From Patescibacteria group bacterium (lineage in GTDB: Bacteria; Patescibacteriota; Patescibacteriia; 2-12-FULL-60-25): a stretch of DNA of 64,000 nt. The position numbers were made by a program, and so were the translations under genes. Positions 35,021 through 44,400 of this stretch are shown here, piece after piece. Position 1 is the first letter of the stretch, and the number at the start of each line of letters is the position of its first letter. The stretch is taken from positions 439,251-503,250 of the forward strand of contig JAVHLR010000001.1 of NCBI GenBank assembly GCA_031082005.1. The letters are read 5' to 3'. A model generated the notes under the pieces. The model ran no database searches, was not told the DNA's origin, and saw only the letters and a list, made by a program, of their open reading frames with translations.

Positions 35021-35473
35021 ATGAAAATTTGGCTCGCGTACCGTTTTACCGGAGCTGACATCGAGGAGCTGCGCAAGCGTCTGGAACTGATCCGCAGTTC
35101 TTTCGCAGCCATCGGCATGACTGTCGTGACCATGATCCAGGATATCCAAAATTGGGAAGCGACGCGTTTGCCCAAGGCCGAGGTGGTTCGTCGGGCGTAC
35201 GAGCTGATGCCCTCTTGCGATGGCTGCGTCTGCATCTATCACGACGCTTCGCCCAGCGAAGGTCGCGGTTGGGACGCTGGATTCTTTGCGGCGCTCGGCA
35301 AGCCTACGGTCATGGCTCTCCGCGACGGAATCGCTTTGCCGTACCACGAAGCCCTGTTCACGGAGAACAGTTCGAATGTCGCGTCCGGCTGGCCGTCGAT
35401 CATCCGCTATGATGATCTCGGGGAAATCGCTCCGAGCTTCTGGATGAAGATGAGACGCGAAAGAAAGGTTTAA
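35021..35473 (+). CDS. Nucleoside 2-deoxyribosyltransferase-like protein 1
   Basis: A 150-aa Rossmann-like protein. MKIWLAYRFTGAD opens the first strand; a central YELMPSCDGCVCIYHD is followed by SEGRGWDAGFFAALGKPTVMAL. This is the D/S-x(3)-G-x-E/W-x-G-x-x-x-A-x-G-K-P pattern of nucleoside 2-deoxyribosyltransferases and DNPH1/Rcl hydrolases. The usual Glu nucleophile position is occupied by D in GWDAGF. It may cleave or transfer deoxyribose from nucleosides or nucleotides. It is preceded by a strong SD and followed by a paralogue. Confidence 0.7.
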   Translation: MKIWLAYRFTGADIEELRKRLELIRSSFAAIGMTVVTMIQDIQNWEATRLPKAEVVRRAYELMPSCDGCVCIYHDASPSEGRGWDAGFFAALGKPTVMALRDGIALPYHEALFTENSSNVASGWPSIIRYDDLGEIAPSFWMKMRRERKV

Positions 35474-35556
35474 AGGTGGTTGGCACGTCTTGCATTATCC
35501 TAGGCATTGACTAGGAAAAGATAGTCTGATTTAGTTAAGTGGGGGTATAACAACCG

Positions 35557-36039
35557 ATGAAAGTTTGGCTCTCATATCACATATCGACTATCGAATTGAT
35601 TTCGCCGACCTTGCGCGAAGTCCTCTCGATAATCCGCAGCACCTTCTCCTCCAACGGCATCACGGTCGTTGACATGCTCGAGGATGTACAGCAGTGGGAC
35701 GCTGAACGTCCATTGAGCGAAGAGACCGTAATGAAGGCTTACGAGATCATGCCGACTTGCGATGGCTGTATCAGCGTCTGCACTAGCCGGACGGCGAGCG
35801 AAGAACGTGGCTGGGAGACCGGTTTCTTCGCTGGTCAAGGCAAGCCGACGACCATCGCGGTAGAAATGGGGCACTCCCTGCCGTTCCGCGAACTGCTCTT
35901 TTCACTCAACCCCGCCAACAAGCACCACAGCTGGCCAGGAGTCATTCGTTTTGAGCGGCTGGAAGGCATCGCCCCCGCCTTTGTAGCGGGCTTGCAGAAG
36001 GCCTTTGCTGCTTGCATAGAGGAGGCGAGATCGAGATGA
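35557..36039 (+). CDS. Nucleoside 2-deoxyribosyltransferase-like protein 2
   Basis: A 160-aa paralogue of the preceding protein (MKVWLSYHIS, YEIMPTCDGCISVC, SEERGWETGFFAGQGKPTTIAVE). Here the position equivalent to D in GWDAGF is E (GWETGF), the expected catalytic residue. A possible promoter TTGACT-17-TTTAGT and an SD GGGGG lie upstream. The stop overlaps the start of a 46-aa ORF. Confidence 0.7.
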   Translation: MKVWLSYHISTIELISPTLREVLSIIRSTFSSNGITVVDMLEDVQQWDAERPLSEETVMKAYEIMPTCDGCISVCTSRTASEERGWETGFFAGQGKPTTIAVEMGHSLPFRELLFSLNPANKHHSWPGVIRFERLEGIAPAFVAGLQKAFAACIEEARSR

Positions 36040-36176
36040 TGAAACGACATAGGATAGTCCAGGTTGCAGAGTATCCATTCCTCCTCGCATGCGGCGCATT
36101 AGGCGTCGCCCTGCTCTACATATACGCCCATTGCGTAGCCAGCACCCTCGCTCCTGAACACGGTATGAGGTGCTGA
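36036..36176 (+). CDS. Small single-helix membrane peptide
   Basis: A 46-codon ORF (MMKRHRIVQVAEYPF...) starting in an ATGA overlap with the previous stop, with AGGAGG about 10 nt upstream. It has a basic start, one hydrophobic helix (FLLACGALGVALLYIYAHCV) and a short tail. A terminator follows 27 nt later. It is too short for homology to help, but the coupling and SD support translation. Confidence 0.5.
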   Translation: MMKRHRIVQVAEYPFLLACGALGVALLYIYAHCVASTLAPEHGMRC

Positions 36177-36202
36177 TCCGATCGTACCCGGCTCCATCTC
36201 TC

Positions 36203-36242
36203 GCGCCCTGGCTGCATCACAGCCCGGGCGCTTCATTTTTTT
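36203..36242 (+). terminator. Rho-independent terminator before pheS
   Basis: GCGCCC / GGGCGC with an inner GGCTG / CAGCC stem and loop CATCA, then TTCATTTTTTT. Confidence 0.8.
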
Positions 36243-36278
36243 ACGCAATTTTGCTACATTCATCTGTATATCACTTCT

Positions 36279-37337
36279 ATGCAAGACCAACTGAACGCTC
36301 TGCGCCTTGAAGCCGAGAACGCCATCTCTGTCGCAAAAACGACATCAGACCTGGATGAAACCGAGGTCAGATACCTCGGCCGCAAAGGCCGGCTGACGGA
36401 CATGCTTAAGATGCTCTCCGGTGTCTCTGCCGAAGAACGCCCTAAGCTCGGTGCTTTGGCGAATGACATCAAGCGCCAACTCGAGATCATGCTGGCTTCA
36501 CGCCGCAAACAGCTCGAAGAGGAACAATACTCCAAACTCTCCGAAACCGAACGCGCAGATGTCACTGAACCCGGCAACCGTCCGCCCGAAGGCCATCTGC
36601 ACCCCATGACCAAGGCCATCAACGAAATCACCGAGATATTCGAGCGCATCGGCTTTGTCCGCACCCGCTACCCCGAAGTCGATTGGGACTTTTATGCTTT
36701 CGAATCTTTGAACATGCCCAAAGACCATCCGGCACGCGATGAATGGGAAACCTTTTTTATGGATGCTCCGGTCTCGAAGAAAGGTAAGATGGTGCTCACG
36801 CCGCACACTTCAAATTCCCAAGTGCGAGAACTCGAACGTGGCGAATTCCCAGTTCGCATGATCAATATCGCCAAATGCTACCGCCGTCAGATCGACGCCA
36901 CACATGTTCCGATGTTCCATCAGTTTGAGGGGCTGTATGTCGACAAGGGCGTATCGATCGCCCATCTGCGCGGCGTGTTGGATTATTTCGCGCAAGAATT
37001 CTTCGGCCCGGAACGCAAGACACGTCTGCGGCCGTACCACTTCCGCTTCACCGAACCGTCTTTTGAGATCGATATCACCTGCGGAGTCTGCGGCGGCACC
37101 GGCATCTCGGCCGAAAAACAGAAATGCAAGATGTGCAAGCGCGGTTGGCTCGAATTAGGTGGCGCCGGCATGGTCCACCCGAACGTACTTAAGGCTGGGG
37201 GAGTGGATCCCAAAAAGTATTCAGGCTTCGCTTTCGGTTGGGGAGTCGAGCGCACTTATTCGATGAAAGGCGGCCTCAACCTCGACGATATCCGCATCCT
37301 CTACAAGAACGATTTGAGGTTCTTGAAGCAGTTTTAA
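36279..37337 (+). CDS. pheS: Phenylalanyl-tRNA synthetase alpha subunit
   Basis: A 352-aa class II synthetase subunit. It has an N-terminal coiled coil (1-90), motif 1 region PGNRPPEGHLHPMTKAINEI, motif 2 HTSNSQVREL and FRFTEPSFEIDI, and motif 3 GFAFGWGVERT. A four-Cys zinc-like insert is present (CGVCGGTG...CKMCKRG), as in several bacterial PheS. It charges tRNA-Phe together with PheT, 14 nt downstream. Confidence 0.96.
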   Translation: MQDQLNALRLEAENAISVAKTTSDLDETEVRYLGRKGRLTDMLKMLSGVSAEERPKLGALANDIKRQLEIMLASRRKQLEEEQYSKLSETERADVTEPGNRPPEGHLHPMTKAINEITEIFERIGFVRTRYPEVDWDFYAFESLNMPKDHPARDEWETFFMDAPVSKKGKMVLTPHTSNSQVRELERGEFPVRMINIAKCYRRQIDATHVPMFHQFEGLYVDKGVSIAHLRGVLDYFAQEFFGPERKTRLRPYHFRFTEPSFEIDITCGVCGGTGISAEKQKCKMCKRGWLELGGAGMVHPNVLKAGGVDPKKYSGFAFGWGVERTYSMKGGLNLDDIRILYKNDLRFLKQF

Positions 37338-37351
37338 CTCCGCCAATATCT

Positions 37352-39802
37352 ATGAACACTCTTGTCTCTTACGACTGGCTCAAGGAATATGTCAAACTCA
37401 AGGAAACTCCCGAGGAATTCGCGCGGCGTGTTTCGCTTTCCGGTCCTGCCGTCGAAAAAATACTGAAACTCAACACCGAACTGGATGAAAAGATCGTCAT
37501 CGGAAAGATCTTGGAGCTGAATAAACATCCGAACGCCGACAAACTCAAACTTGTGTCCGTGGATGTGGGCCAGCCGCAACCGCTCTCTATCGTCTGCGGC
37601 GGTTCCAACCTCGAACTCGGCCAATATGTCGCTGTCGCGCTCATCGGGGCCAAGGTACGCTGGCACGGAGAAGGTGAGCCCATCGTGCTCGAACCAGCGG
37701 AGATCCGCGGCGTAAAAAGTGAAGGGATGATTTGCGCCTCGACCGAAATAGGGTTAGGTGAAGCATTCCCGAATTCTGACAGAATGATTTTGGATTTAGG
37801 TTTTGAATTGGGGTGGAACGACGCTGCGGCGAAAGTCAAAATCCCGAAACTCGGCACGCCGTTAGCTGACGTGCTCGGTGGAAGTGATGACGTCGGGATG
37901 GACATAGAGGTCACTTCGAACCGCGTAGATTGCATGGGTATGGTCGGGATGGCTCGTGAAGCCGCCGCAATCCTCGACAGGGAATTCATCTGGAAAGAAC
38001 CGAAGAAGCCAAAGTACGAGGTACGCGGAACGAGGTACGCGGTGCCTGTTAAAATCTCCGCCAAAAAAGAATGTCCGCGTTACATGGCCGCAAAAATCAC
38101 CGGCGTCAAAGTCGGCCCTTCGCCTTGGTGGTTGAAGCGTCGTTTGCTTTCCGCCGGTCTCCGTCCGATAAACAACATTGTGGACATCTCGAACTACGTC
38201 ATGCTCGAGTTGGCGCAACCGACTCACATCTTCGATGCAGCGACATTGGATGGCGGAATCGATATTCGTCTTTCACGGATGGGGGAGAAGATTCAGGCTT
38301 TGGATGGCAAGACGTACGAACTCGATGACACAATCCTGCTCATCGCCGATCAGTCCAAGCCTATCGCCATCGCCGGAGTCATGGGCGGCGAACAGACCGG
38401 CGTCACTTTGAATACGACTGATGTAATCATCGAGGCCGCGGCATTTGACCCGGTGTGCATCCGCCGCGGAGCTCGTAAAATCAACCTGCAATCCGACGCG
38501 CAGTTACGTTTCGAGAAAGGCCTCTCGACTGAAGCGCCGCCTATCGCCATGGCGCGGACCATTGAACTCGTCCTTGAGCTCGCTGGCGGCAAGTTGGAAG
38601 GAGACGCCGCTGACGTCGGTCAGACTAAGTACAAACCACTTTCTTTCTCGACGACTGTCGATGAGGTGGACTCGCTTATCGGCGTGAAAGTACCGAAAAC
38701 AGAAATGGTCGACCGCCTGCGTCGTTTAGGTTTCAAGGTAAAGGTCACAGGAAAGACGATCAAAGCCGAAGTTCCGTGGTGGCGCGATCATGATATCGAG
38801 CTTGGCCGTGATCTAGTCGAGGAGATCGCACGCATCGAAGGCTATGCGAATATCCCAGGCATCATACCGTTCGGATTACGGCCGAGACCCATGGACGCAG
38901 AACTGATTTGGGAAAAACGCTCACGCGATATCCTGAAAGGCGCCGGTCTTTCCGAAGTCTATTCGTACTCTTTCGTCTCCCAAGATCTGCTGGCGAAGGC
39001 TGATTACGACGCCAAGGGCATGTTGCATGTGCAGAACCCGTTGACCGCAGAGTACGAGGTGATGCGTACGAGTTTGTTGCCTTCGTTGCTTCAGGCGGCT
39101 GCAGAGAATTCCGAGCGTTTCCCAGAACAGCGCCTATTCGAAGTCGCGAACGTGTATTACCCGGCGTCACGCGGTACGGATTCGTTCTGGTCCGACCTAC
39201 CCGATGAGCAGTTGGAGATTGGTATGCTCTTCCTCGGCATGCCCGAGCCGTGGCGTGCAGCAAAAGGGGTCGTCGAGCATCTTTTGGACGAGATGGGCAT
39301 CCAAGACATCTCGTGGAAGCGTCTGGATAACGATTCTTTTTGGCATCCGGGGCATTCAGTCCAAGCTTTCGTCAAAGAGAAGCTGGTCGCTACTGTCGGC
39401 GAACTTTCGCCGAAAGTCGCCAAGAATTTCAAATTTGAATCACCAATCGGTCTGGTCGACATCCCGTTCGAAGATATCGTCGGATTAGCGGCCGAGATCA
39501 GGGCGTATCGCCCCGTGACATCTTTCCCTGAAGCTAAACGCGACCTGTCTGTCGTCGTCGATTTCCGTGTTGAATATGACGATATCGCGCGAGAGATTTT
39601 ATCGATTAATCCGCTCGTCACAGACGTCGCATGGTTCGATACCTATCGCGGGGAGAATCTTCCGGCAGACAAGAAGTCTGTTGCCATGCACGTCACCTTC
39701 TCGTCGCCCGAACGTACGCTCGAATCAGCCGAAGTTGATGCCTTGATGGAAAAAATCACGCTCGACCTGAAAGAAAAATTCAAAGCGGAGATGAGGGGTT
39801 GA
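37352..39802 (+). CDS. pheT: Phenylalanyl-tRNA synthetase beta subunit
   Basis: An 816-aa protein started at 37352 (MNTLVSYDWLKEYV); the longer frame overlaps pheS. It has an EMAP-type tRNA-binding OB domain (about 40-150), the B3/4 editing domain (from about 230), B5 (about 400-480), and a C-terminal FDX-ACB domain (RPVTSFPEAKRDLSVVVD). Residues 221-231 (KYEVRGTRYAV) are encoded by a GTAC-rich repeat inserted in the linker before B3/4. PheT edits mischarged Tyr-tRNA-Phe. Confidence 0.96.
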   Translation: MNTLVSYDWLKEYVKLKETPEEFARRVSLSGPAVEKILKLNTELDEKIVIGKILELNKHPNADKLKLVSVDVGQPQPLSIVCGGSNLELGQYVAVALIGAKVRWHGEGEPIVLEPAEIRGVKSEGMICASTEIGLGEAFPNSDRMILDLGFELGWNDAAAKVKIPKLGTPLADVLGGSDDVGMDIEVTSNRVDCMGMVGMAREAAAILDREFIWKEPKKPKYEVRGTRYAVPVKISAKKECPRYMAAKITGVKVGPSPWWLKRRLLSAGLRPINNIVDISNYVMLELAQPTHIFDAATLDGGIDIRLSRMGEKIQALDGKTYELDDTILLIADQSKPIAIAGVMGGEQTGVTLNTTDVIIEAAAFDPVCIRRGARKINLQSDAQLRFEKGLSTEAPPIAMARTIELVLELAGGKLEGDAADVGQTKYKPLSFSTTVDEVDSLIGVKVPKTEMVDRLRRLGFKVKVTGKTIKAEVPWWRDHDIELGRDLVEEIARIEGYANIPGIIPFGLRPRPMDAELIWEKRSRDILKGAGLSEVYSYSFVSQDLLAKADYDAKGMLHVQNPLTAEYEVMRTSLLPSLLQAAAENSERFPEQRLFEVANVYYPASRGTDSFWSDLPDEQLEIGMLFLGMPEPWRAAKGVVEHLLDEMGIQDISWKRLDNDSFWHPGHSVQAFVKEKLVATVGELSPKVAKNFKFESPIGLVDIPFEDIVGLAAEIRAYRPVTSFPEAKRDLSVVVDFRVEYDDIAREILSINPLVTDVAWFDTYRGENLPADKKSVAMHVTFSSPERTLESAEVDALMEKITLDLKEKFKAEMRG
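38013..38046. repeat. GTAC-rich repeat in frame inside pheT
   Basis: Two tandem units related to TACGAGGTACGCGG. They are translated as KYEVRGTRYAV between the OB domain and the B3/4 domain of PheT. The same sequence family occurs at 25456-25521 and 44702-44795. Confidence 0.75.
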
Positions 39803-39885
39803 AAAAACAGGGGCGGGGTCCCGCTCTTGCTTGTGTCGCTGTTTTGTGTTATGTACTTCTCGTTCATTTCGCGAGGAGAGTGTCG

Positions 39886-40383
39886 ATGTTCGAATTCAAG
39901 ACCGACGTCAGGATTTTTCACGACGAACGCGGCCAACCGCATGAAAAGCCGGATGACGTGCCGATTCTGTGGCGCCCGTCGGGCTACGCGTTCATTCCCA
40001 CGGGGGACACCATCTTGATGGTCGAGCCCGCATGTTCGCCGGGTGTTTGGATGCTGCCGGGCGGCGGCATCGAACCGCATGAGCCATATTTGGACGGCGT
40101 CAGGAGGGAGTGCCGCGAAGAATTGGGCTTAGAGGTCTCGATCGAGCCTCAAGCGCCATTGTATTTCGGCGAGCACGATTTTTACTTTAAGTGGACCGAT
40201 CAGTACCTGCACTCACTGGTGCTCATGTTTTTCGGCAGAGCGCCGGCCTCGTCATTCGGAAACGAATTGCCTACACCGGACCCGGGAGAGATCTTGCACA
40301 TCAAGTGGCTGAAGCTCGGCGAACTCACCGAACTGAACTGTCACTTCGTTGCCTGGCCATTGATCCGACGGCTCAAGGGCTGA
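39886..40383 (+). CDS. Nudix hydrolase
   Basis: A 165-aa protein started at 39886, with SD GAGGAG about 7 nt upstream; the ORF extends back into pheT. The Nudix box is GGGIEPHEPYLDGVRRECRE followed by ELGLE, matching GX5EX7REUXEEXGU. It hydrolyses nucleoside diphosphate-linked compounds; the substrate cannot be told. A hairpin terminator follows. Confidence 0.88.
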   Translation: MFEFKTDVRIFHDERGQPHEKPDDVPILWRPSGYAFIPTGDTILMVEPACSPGVWMLPGGGIEPHEPYLDGVRRECREELGLEVSIEPQAPLYFGEHDFYFKWTDQYLHSLVLMFFGRAPASSFGNELPTPDPGEILHIKWLKLGELTELNCHFVAWPLIRRLKG

Positions 40384-40414
40384 AGCGCTCTTTTTCTCCA
40401 GACTCCACACTTCT

Positions 40415-40437
40415 AGACAGGCTCACGAGGCCTGTCT
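40415..40437 (+). terminator. Hairpin after the Nudix gene
   Basis: AGACAGG / CCTGTCT with a 9-nt loop, followed by TGTGTT. It is immediately upstream of the -10 box of the next gene. Confidence 0.5.
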
Positions 40438-40442
40438 TGTGT

Positions 40443-40448
40443 TATAAT
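40443..40448 (+). promoter_or_regulatory. -10 box of a near-leaderless gene
   Basis: TATAAT ends 8 nt before the ATG at 40457, with no SD site. Confidence 0.55.
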
Positions 40449-40456
40449 GAACGCAT

Positions 40457-40801
40457 ATGACACTTGATTCGACGCAAGATCTTTTTTTCCTTGTCCTCTC
40501 CATCGCGACCGGTTGGGTGGCGGTGTTCGTCTGTTGGGGATTGTATGAAATCGCCAAGATACTGCATCAAGCCAACGCCGTCGTCACCGAGACACGCGAC
40601 AAGCTTAACCGCTTGGAGAAGGCCGTCATGGCCATCCGGGAACGCCTTGAATCATCCGTCAGTTATCTCGGCATGTTGGCCGAAGGCGGAAAATCCCTTT
40701 TAGGGCTGTTCCATAAACGAGAGGAACGGCGTGCTAAGCGGTCTTCGCGCAAGAAGAAGACTGACGAGGACGAGGACGATGACGATGAGGATGATCTTTG
40801 A
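40457..40801 (+). CDS. Small membrane protein with charged tail
   Basis: A 114-aa protein with one N-terminal helix (about 8-32), an amphipathic/coiled-coil region (40-75) and an extreme Lys/Arg then Asp/Glu tail (RRAKRSSRKKK followed by an acidic run). It resembles small proteins with DUF948-like layout but is not assigned. It is followed directly by another membrane protein gene. Confidence 0.7.
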   Translation: MTLDSTQDLFFLVLSIATGWVAVFVCWGLYEIAKILHQANAVVTETRDKLNRLEKAVMAIRERLESSVSYLGMLAEGGKSLLGLFHKREERRAKRSSRKKKTDEDEDDDDEDDL

Positions 40802-40802
40802 T

Positions 40803-41258
40803 ATGGATATCCCAAAACCCGTTGAGCCGAATTTCAAGACATCCGACATCGCGTTACCCATCATATACGCAAGCATCCTCGGACTCTCAAGTTATGTCAT
40901 CTTGTTCTTGGTCATGGTCAGTCTGGCCTTGCCCGCGCTCATGACCGTACGCCCGGACTTCAGCGATTCCATCGACAGCTCGTTTTCTCCGTTAGTCCCG
41001 GCATGGATCGCCATTGCCTCGCTGCTTTTCGTAGTCGAAGCTTTTATTTCCGATAACACCCTCAAGACGTTGAGACATAACGCCCTACGCGGCGGCATCG
41101 TGGCCGGAGCAGTCGTCGTCCTCTTGCTCATCGCTCTCGCACCAATCATCTACACCGATGATTTTTCCCGCAGCTCGCTCATGAGTCTAGCCCTACTTCT
41201 GGTCAGCCCCTTCGCCGGCCTCGTAGCTGGAAGCTGGTTCGCAACACGGAGATCATGA
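40803..41258 (+). CDS. Four-helix membrane protein, unknown
   Basis: A 151-aa protein started at 40803 (MDIPKPVEPNFKTSD), just after the previous stop. It has four hydrophobic helices at about 20-47, 65-85, 98-118 and 125-147. It has no recognisable motif. It is likely cotranscribed with the preceding small membrane protein. Confidence 0.7.
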   Translation: MDIPKPVEPNFKTSDIALPIIYASILGLSSYVILFLVMVSLALPALMTVRPDFSDSIDSSFSPLVPAWIAIASLLFVVEAFISDNTLKTLRHNALRGGIVAGAVVVLLLIALAPIIYTDDFSRSSLMSLALLLVSPFAGLVAGSWFATRRS

Positions 41259-41302
41259 TATTGGGCGTGATGTAATACCAGTCTTTAGTGCATTTTATAG
41301 TC

Positions 41303-41324
41303 ATCCCGGGTACAGACCCGGGAT
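41303..41324. repeat. Intergenic palindrome
   Basis: ATCCCGGGT / ACCCGGGAT with loop ACAG, in the 154-nt gap before dnaE. It could be a REP-like element or a terminator for the upstream pair; there is no T tract. Confidence 0.6.
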
Positions 41325-41412
41325 CTATTTGCCCTTCCCGTGCCCGCCGTTTAAGATAGGCACAAATCCACTCAACCCGCAGGGCTTGCCCCGTCAGCGG
41401 AATTGATCACAT

Positions 41413-44400
41413 ATGTCAGACCAACCAGCCTCTGCGCCCGAAATCCAAAAGTCTCCCTTCATCCATCTCCATGTCCACACGATGTATTCGTTGTTGGATG
41501 CGATAGGGGATGCGACGGAGGTCGTCGCGAAAGCCAAAGAGCTGGGTTATGACGCCATCGCTATCACCGATCATGCGGCTCTTTACGGTACGATCGAATT
41601 CTACGAAGCCGCGACTAAAGCCGGAATCAAGCCGATCATCGGCGTTGAGGCTTATCTCGCGCCGAACAAGCTGACGGACAAACGCGCACGCATCGATGAC
41701 CACTTCTCGCATCTCACGCTTTTGGCCGAGACGAATGAGGGCTATCAGAATCTGCTGAAGCTGGTCTCCACCTCGTTCCTCGAAGGTTTCTATTACAAAC
41801 CGCGCATGGATAAATTCATCCTGCGCGAGATGCACCAAGGGCTCATCGCCCTTTCCGGCTGCATGAAAGGGGAGATACCCAAGGCGGCACAAGCGCATGA
41901 CATGGATAAGGCCGAAGAGCTCGTGCGCGAATACGTGGACATCTTCGGTAAGGATAATTTCTTCATCGAGCTCGTCCATCATCCGGAGTCGGCAACGCAA
42001 AACGACATCAACTTCCGTCTGATCGAGCTGGCACAGAAGTTGGAAGTACCACTGGTCGCGACTAAAGATGTCCACTACCTCGATCCGGACTATGCAGAGG
42101 CGCAGGACGCTTTGCAATGCATCCACGACGGAAAACTCCTCGCGGACAATAATCGTTACACCATCTCTAACATCGATCATTCGATGACTTCTCCGCAAGA
42201 CATGGTCGAGGCGTTCGCGGATACTCCAGAAGCGATCGCCAACACGCGTCGTATCGCTGACCGCTGCAATGTCGTCATCGAACTGGGCAAGAATCACCTA
42301 CCTGTCTTCGAAGTCCCGGAGGGCATGACGCCGGACTCGCAGTTACGTAAACTTTGCGAGGAGGGTCTGAAGGAACGCTATCCTGATAGCATTCCGGCCG
42401 AAGCATCCGAGCGTCTAGATTTCGAACTCGAGACCATCGAGCGCATGGGTTTTGCGGCATATTTCTTGATCGTGCATGATTACGTCAACTGGGCCAAAGA
42501 AAACGGCGTGATCGTCGGACCGGGACGCGGTTCGGCTGCAGGTTCGATCGTCGCTTACTCTTTGAAGATCACCAACCTTGATCCGCTGTCTTATGGCCTG
42601 CTGTTCGAACGTTTCCTGAACCCTGACCGCATCTCCATGCCTGATATCGACATGGACTTCGACGACGTCAAACGCAAGGACGTCATACAGTACGTGACGC
42701 AAAAATACGGCCAGGATCGTGTGGCCGGCATCATCACTTTCGGGACCATGGCGGCACGTGCTGCGGTACGCGACGTCGGGCGTGTGCTTGGCCTGACGTT
42801 CCAGGAGGTCGATCAAGTCGCAAAAGTAATCCCACCGCCAGTGCAAGGACGCCACATTCCGCTGGCCAAATCGATAGTCGAGGTCCCGGAACTTAAGGCG
42901 ATGTATGAAGCCGACCAGCGTGTGCATCAGCTGATTGATTTGGCCATCAAACTTGAAGGCACGGCGCGCCACGCCTCGCAGCACGCTTGCGGCATAGTCA
43001 TCGCGCCGTCGCCTCTTGTCGGCTTTGCGCCATTACAGAAGGCTCAAGGCGGTGACGTCGAACAGGTTATTCAATACTCTCTGCATCCAGTGGAGGTCGT
43101 GGGTCTGCTTAAGATGGACTTCCTGGGTTTGTCTAACCTGACCATCATCCGCGAATGTCTGGAGATCATGGAGGCGGTGCACGGCGTCACTGTCGATATC
43201 GACTCGTTGCCTTTGGATGATGCGACGACTTTCGATCTCCTGGGAAAAGGCGAGACGACCGGGGTATTTCAGCTTGAATCCGACGGCATGAAACGTTACA
43301 TCAAAGAGCTTAAACCGTCGGTCATCGAAGATATCATCGCCATGGTCGCGCTCTACCGTCCAGGTCCGATGCAGTTCATCGATTCTTTCATCGCGCGCAA
43401 ACACGGGCGCGAAAAGATCTCGTACATGCACCCATTGCTCAAGAACGCCTTGGCCAATACTTACGGCATCCCCGTCTATCAGGAACAGGTCATGCAAGTG
43501 TCAAAAGACATGGCTGGCTTTACGGGCGGTCAGGCTGATACTTTGCGCAAAGCCATGGGCAAGAAAATAGCCAAGCTCATGGCCGAGATGCGCGTCAAAT
43601 TCGTGGATGGTTCTGTCGCGAACAGCGTACCGCGCGATACGGCAGAGGCTATTTTCCAGCAGTTCGAGGAATTCGCTGCCTACGGTTTCAATAAATCACA
43701 TGCTGCTTGCTACGCTCTCATCGCTTATCAGACGGCATATCTGAAAGCCCACTGGCCGGAATGTTTCATGGCGGCATTGATGAACTCCGATACGAACAAC
43801 CTCGATCGCATCACCATCGAGGTCGAAGAATGTCGCCGCATGGGCATGGTCGTGTTGCCGCCTGATGTCAACGAATCGTATCCCGGTTTTTCGGTCGTCA
43901 AAGAGAGTGTCCAACGACCTACGCCGGGCGTCAAACCGACCATCCGTTTCGGCTTGGTCGCCATTAAAGGTCTGGGCGCTGATGTCGTGGATCAGATAAT
44001 CCATGAACGAAAAAATAACGGTCAGTACGCCGATCTGGTGGATTTTCTGTCGCGTCTGAAGGGTAGGATCATCAACCGCAAATCGCTCGAATCGTTGATC
44101 CGTTCCGGTGCGCTCGACCGTTTCGGCGACCGCAACCAGCTCTTGTTCAATATCGAGACCTTATTGGAATTCCATAAGAACCAGGAACGCGAAGCGACTT
44201 CCGGCCAATACAACCTATTCGCCATGCCTTCATCGGCGAAAGTCATGCCCTCTCTCCAACTCAAACCAGCGCCTCCAGCCGACCGCCGCGAGATGCTGAT
44301 GTGGGAAAAAGAGCTCCTGGGCCTGTATATCTCCGGACACCCATATCGTGAGTACGCTGCTCGTTTGTCCGGCGTAGTGACGCCCATCGTCAATATCGGA

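Noticed and set aside
36176-36279. T-box or other aminoacyl-tRNA sensor before pheS
   Set aside because: The only structure is an ordinary terminator; there is no TGGNACC sequence or alternative pairing.
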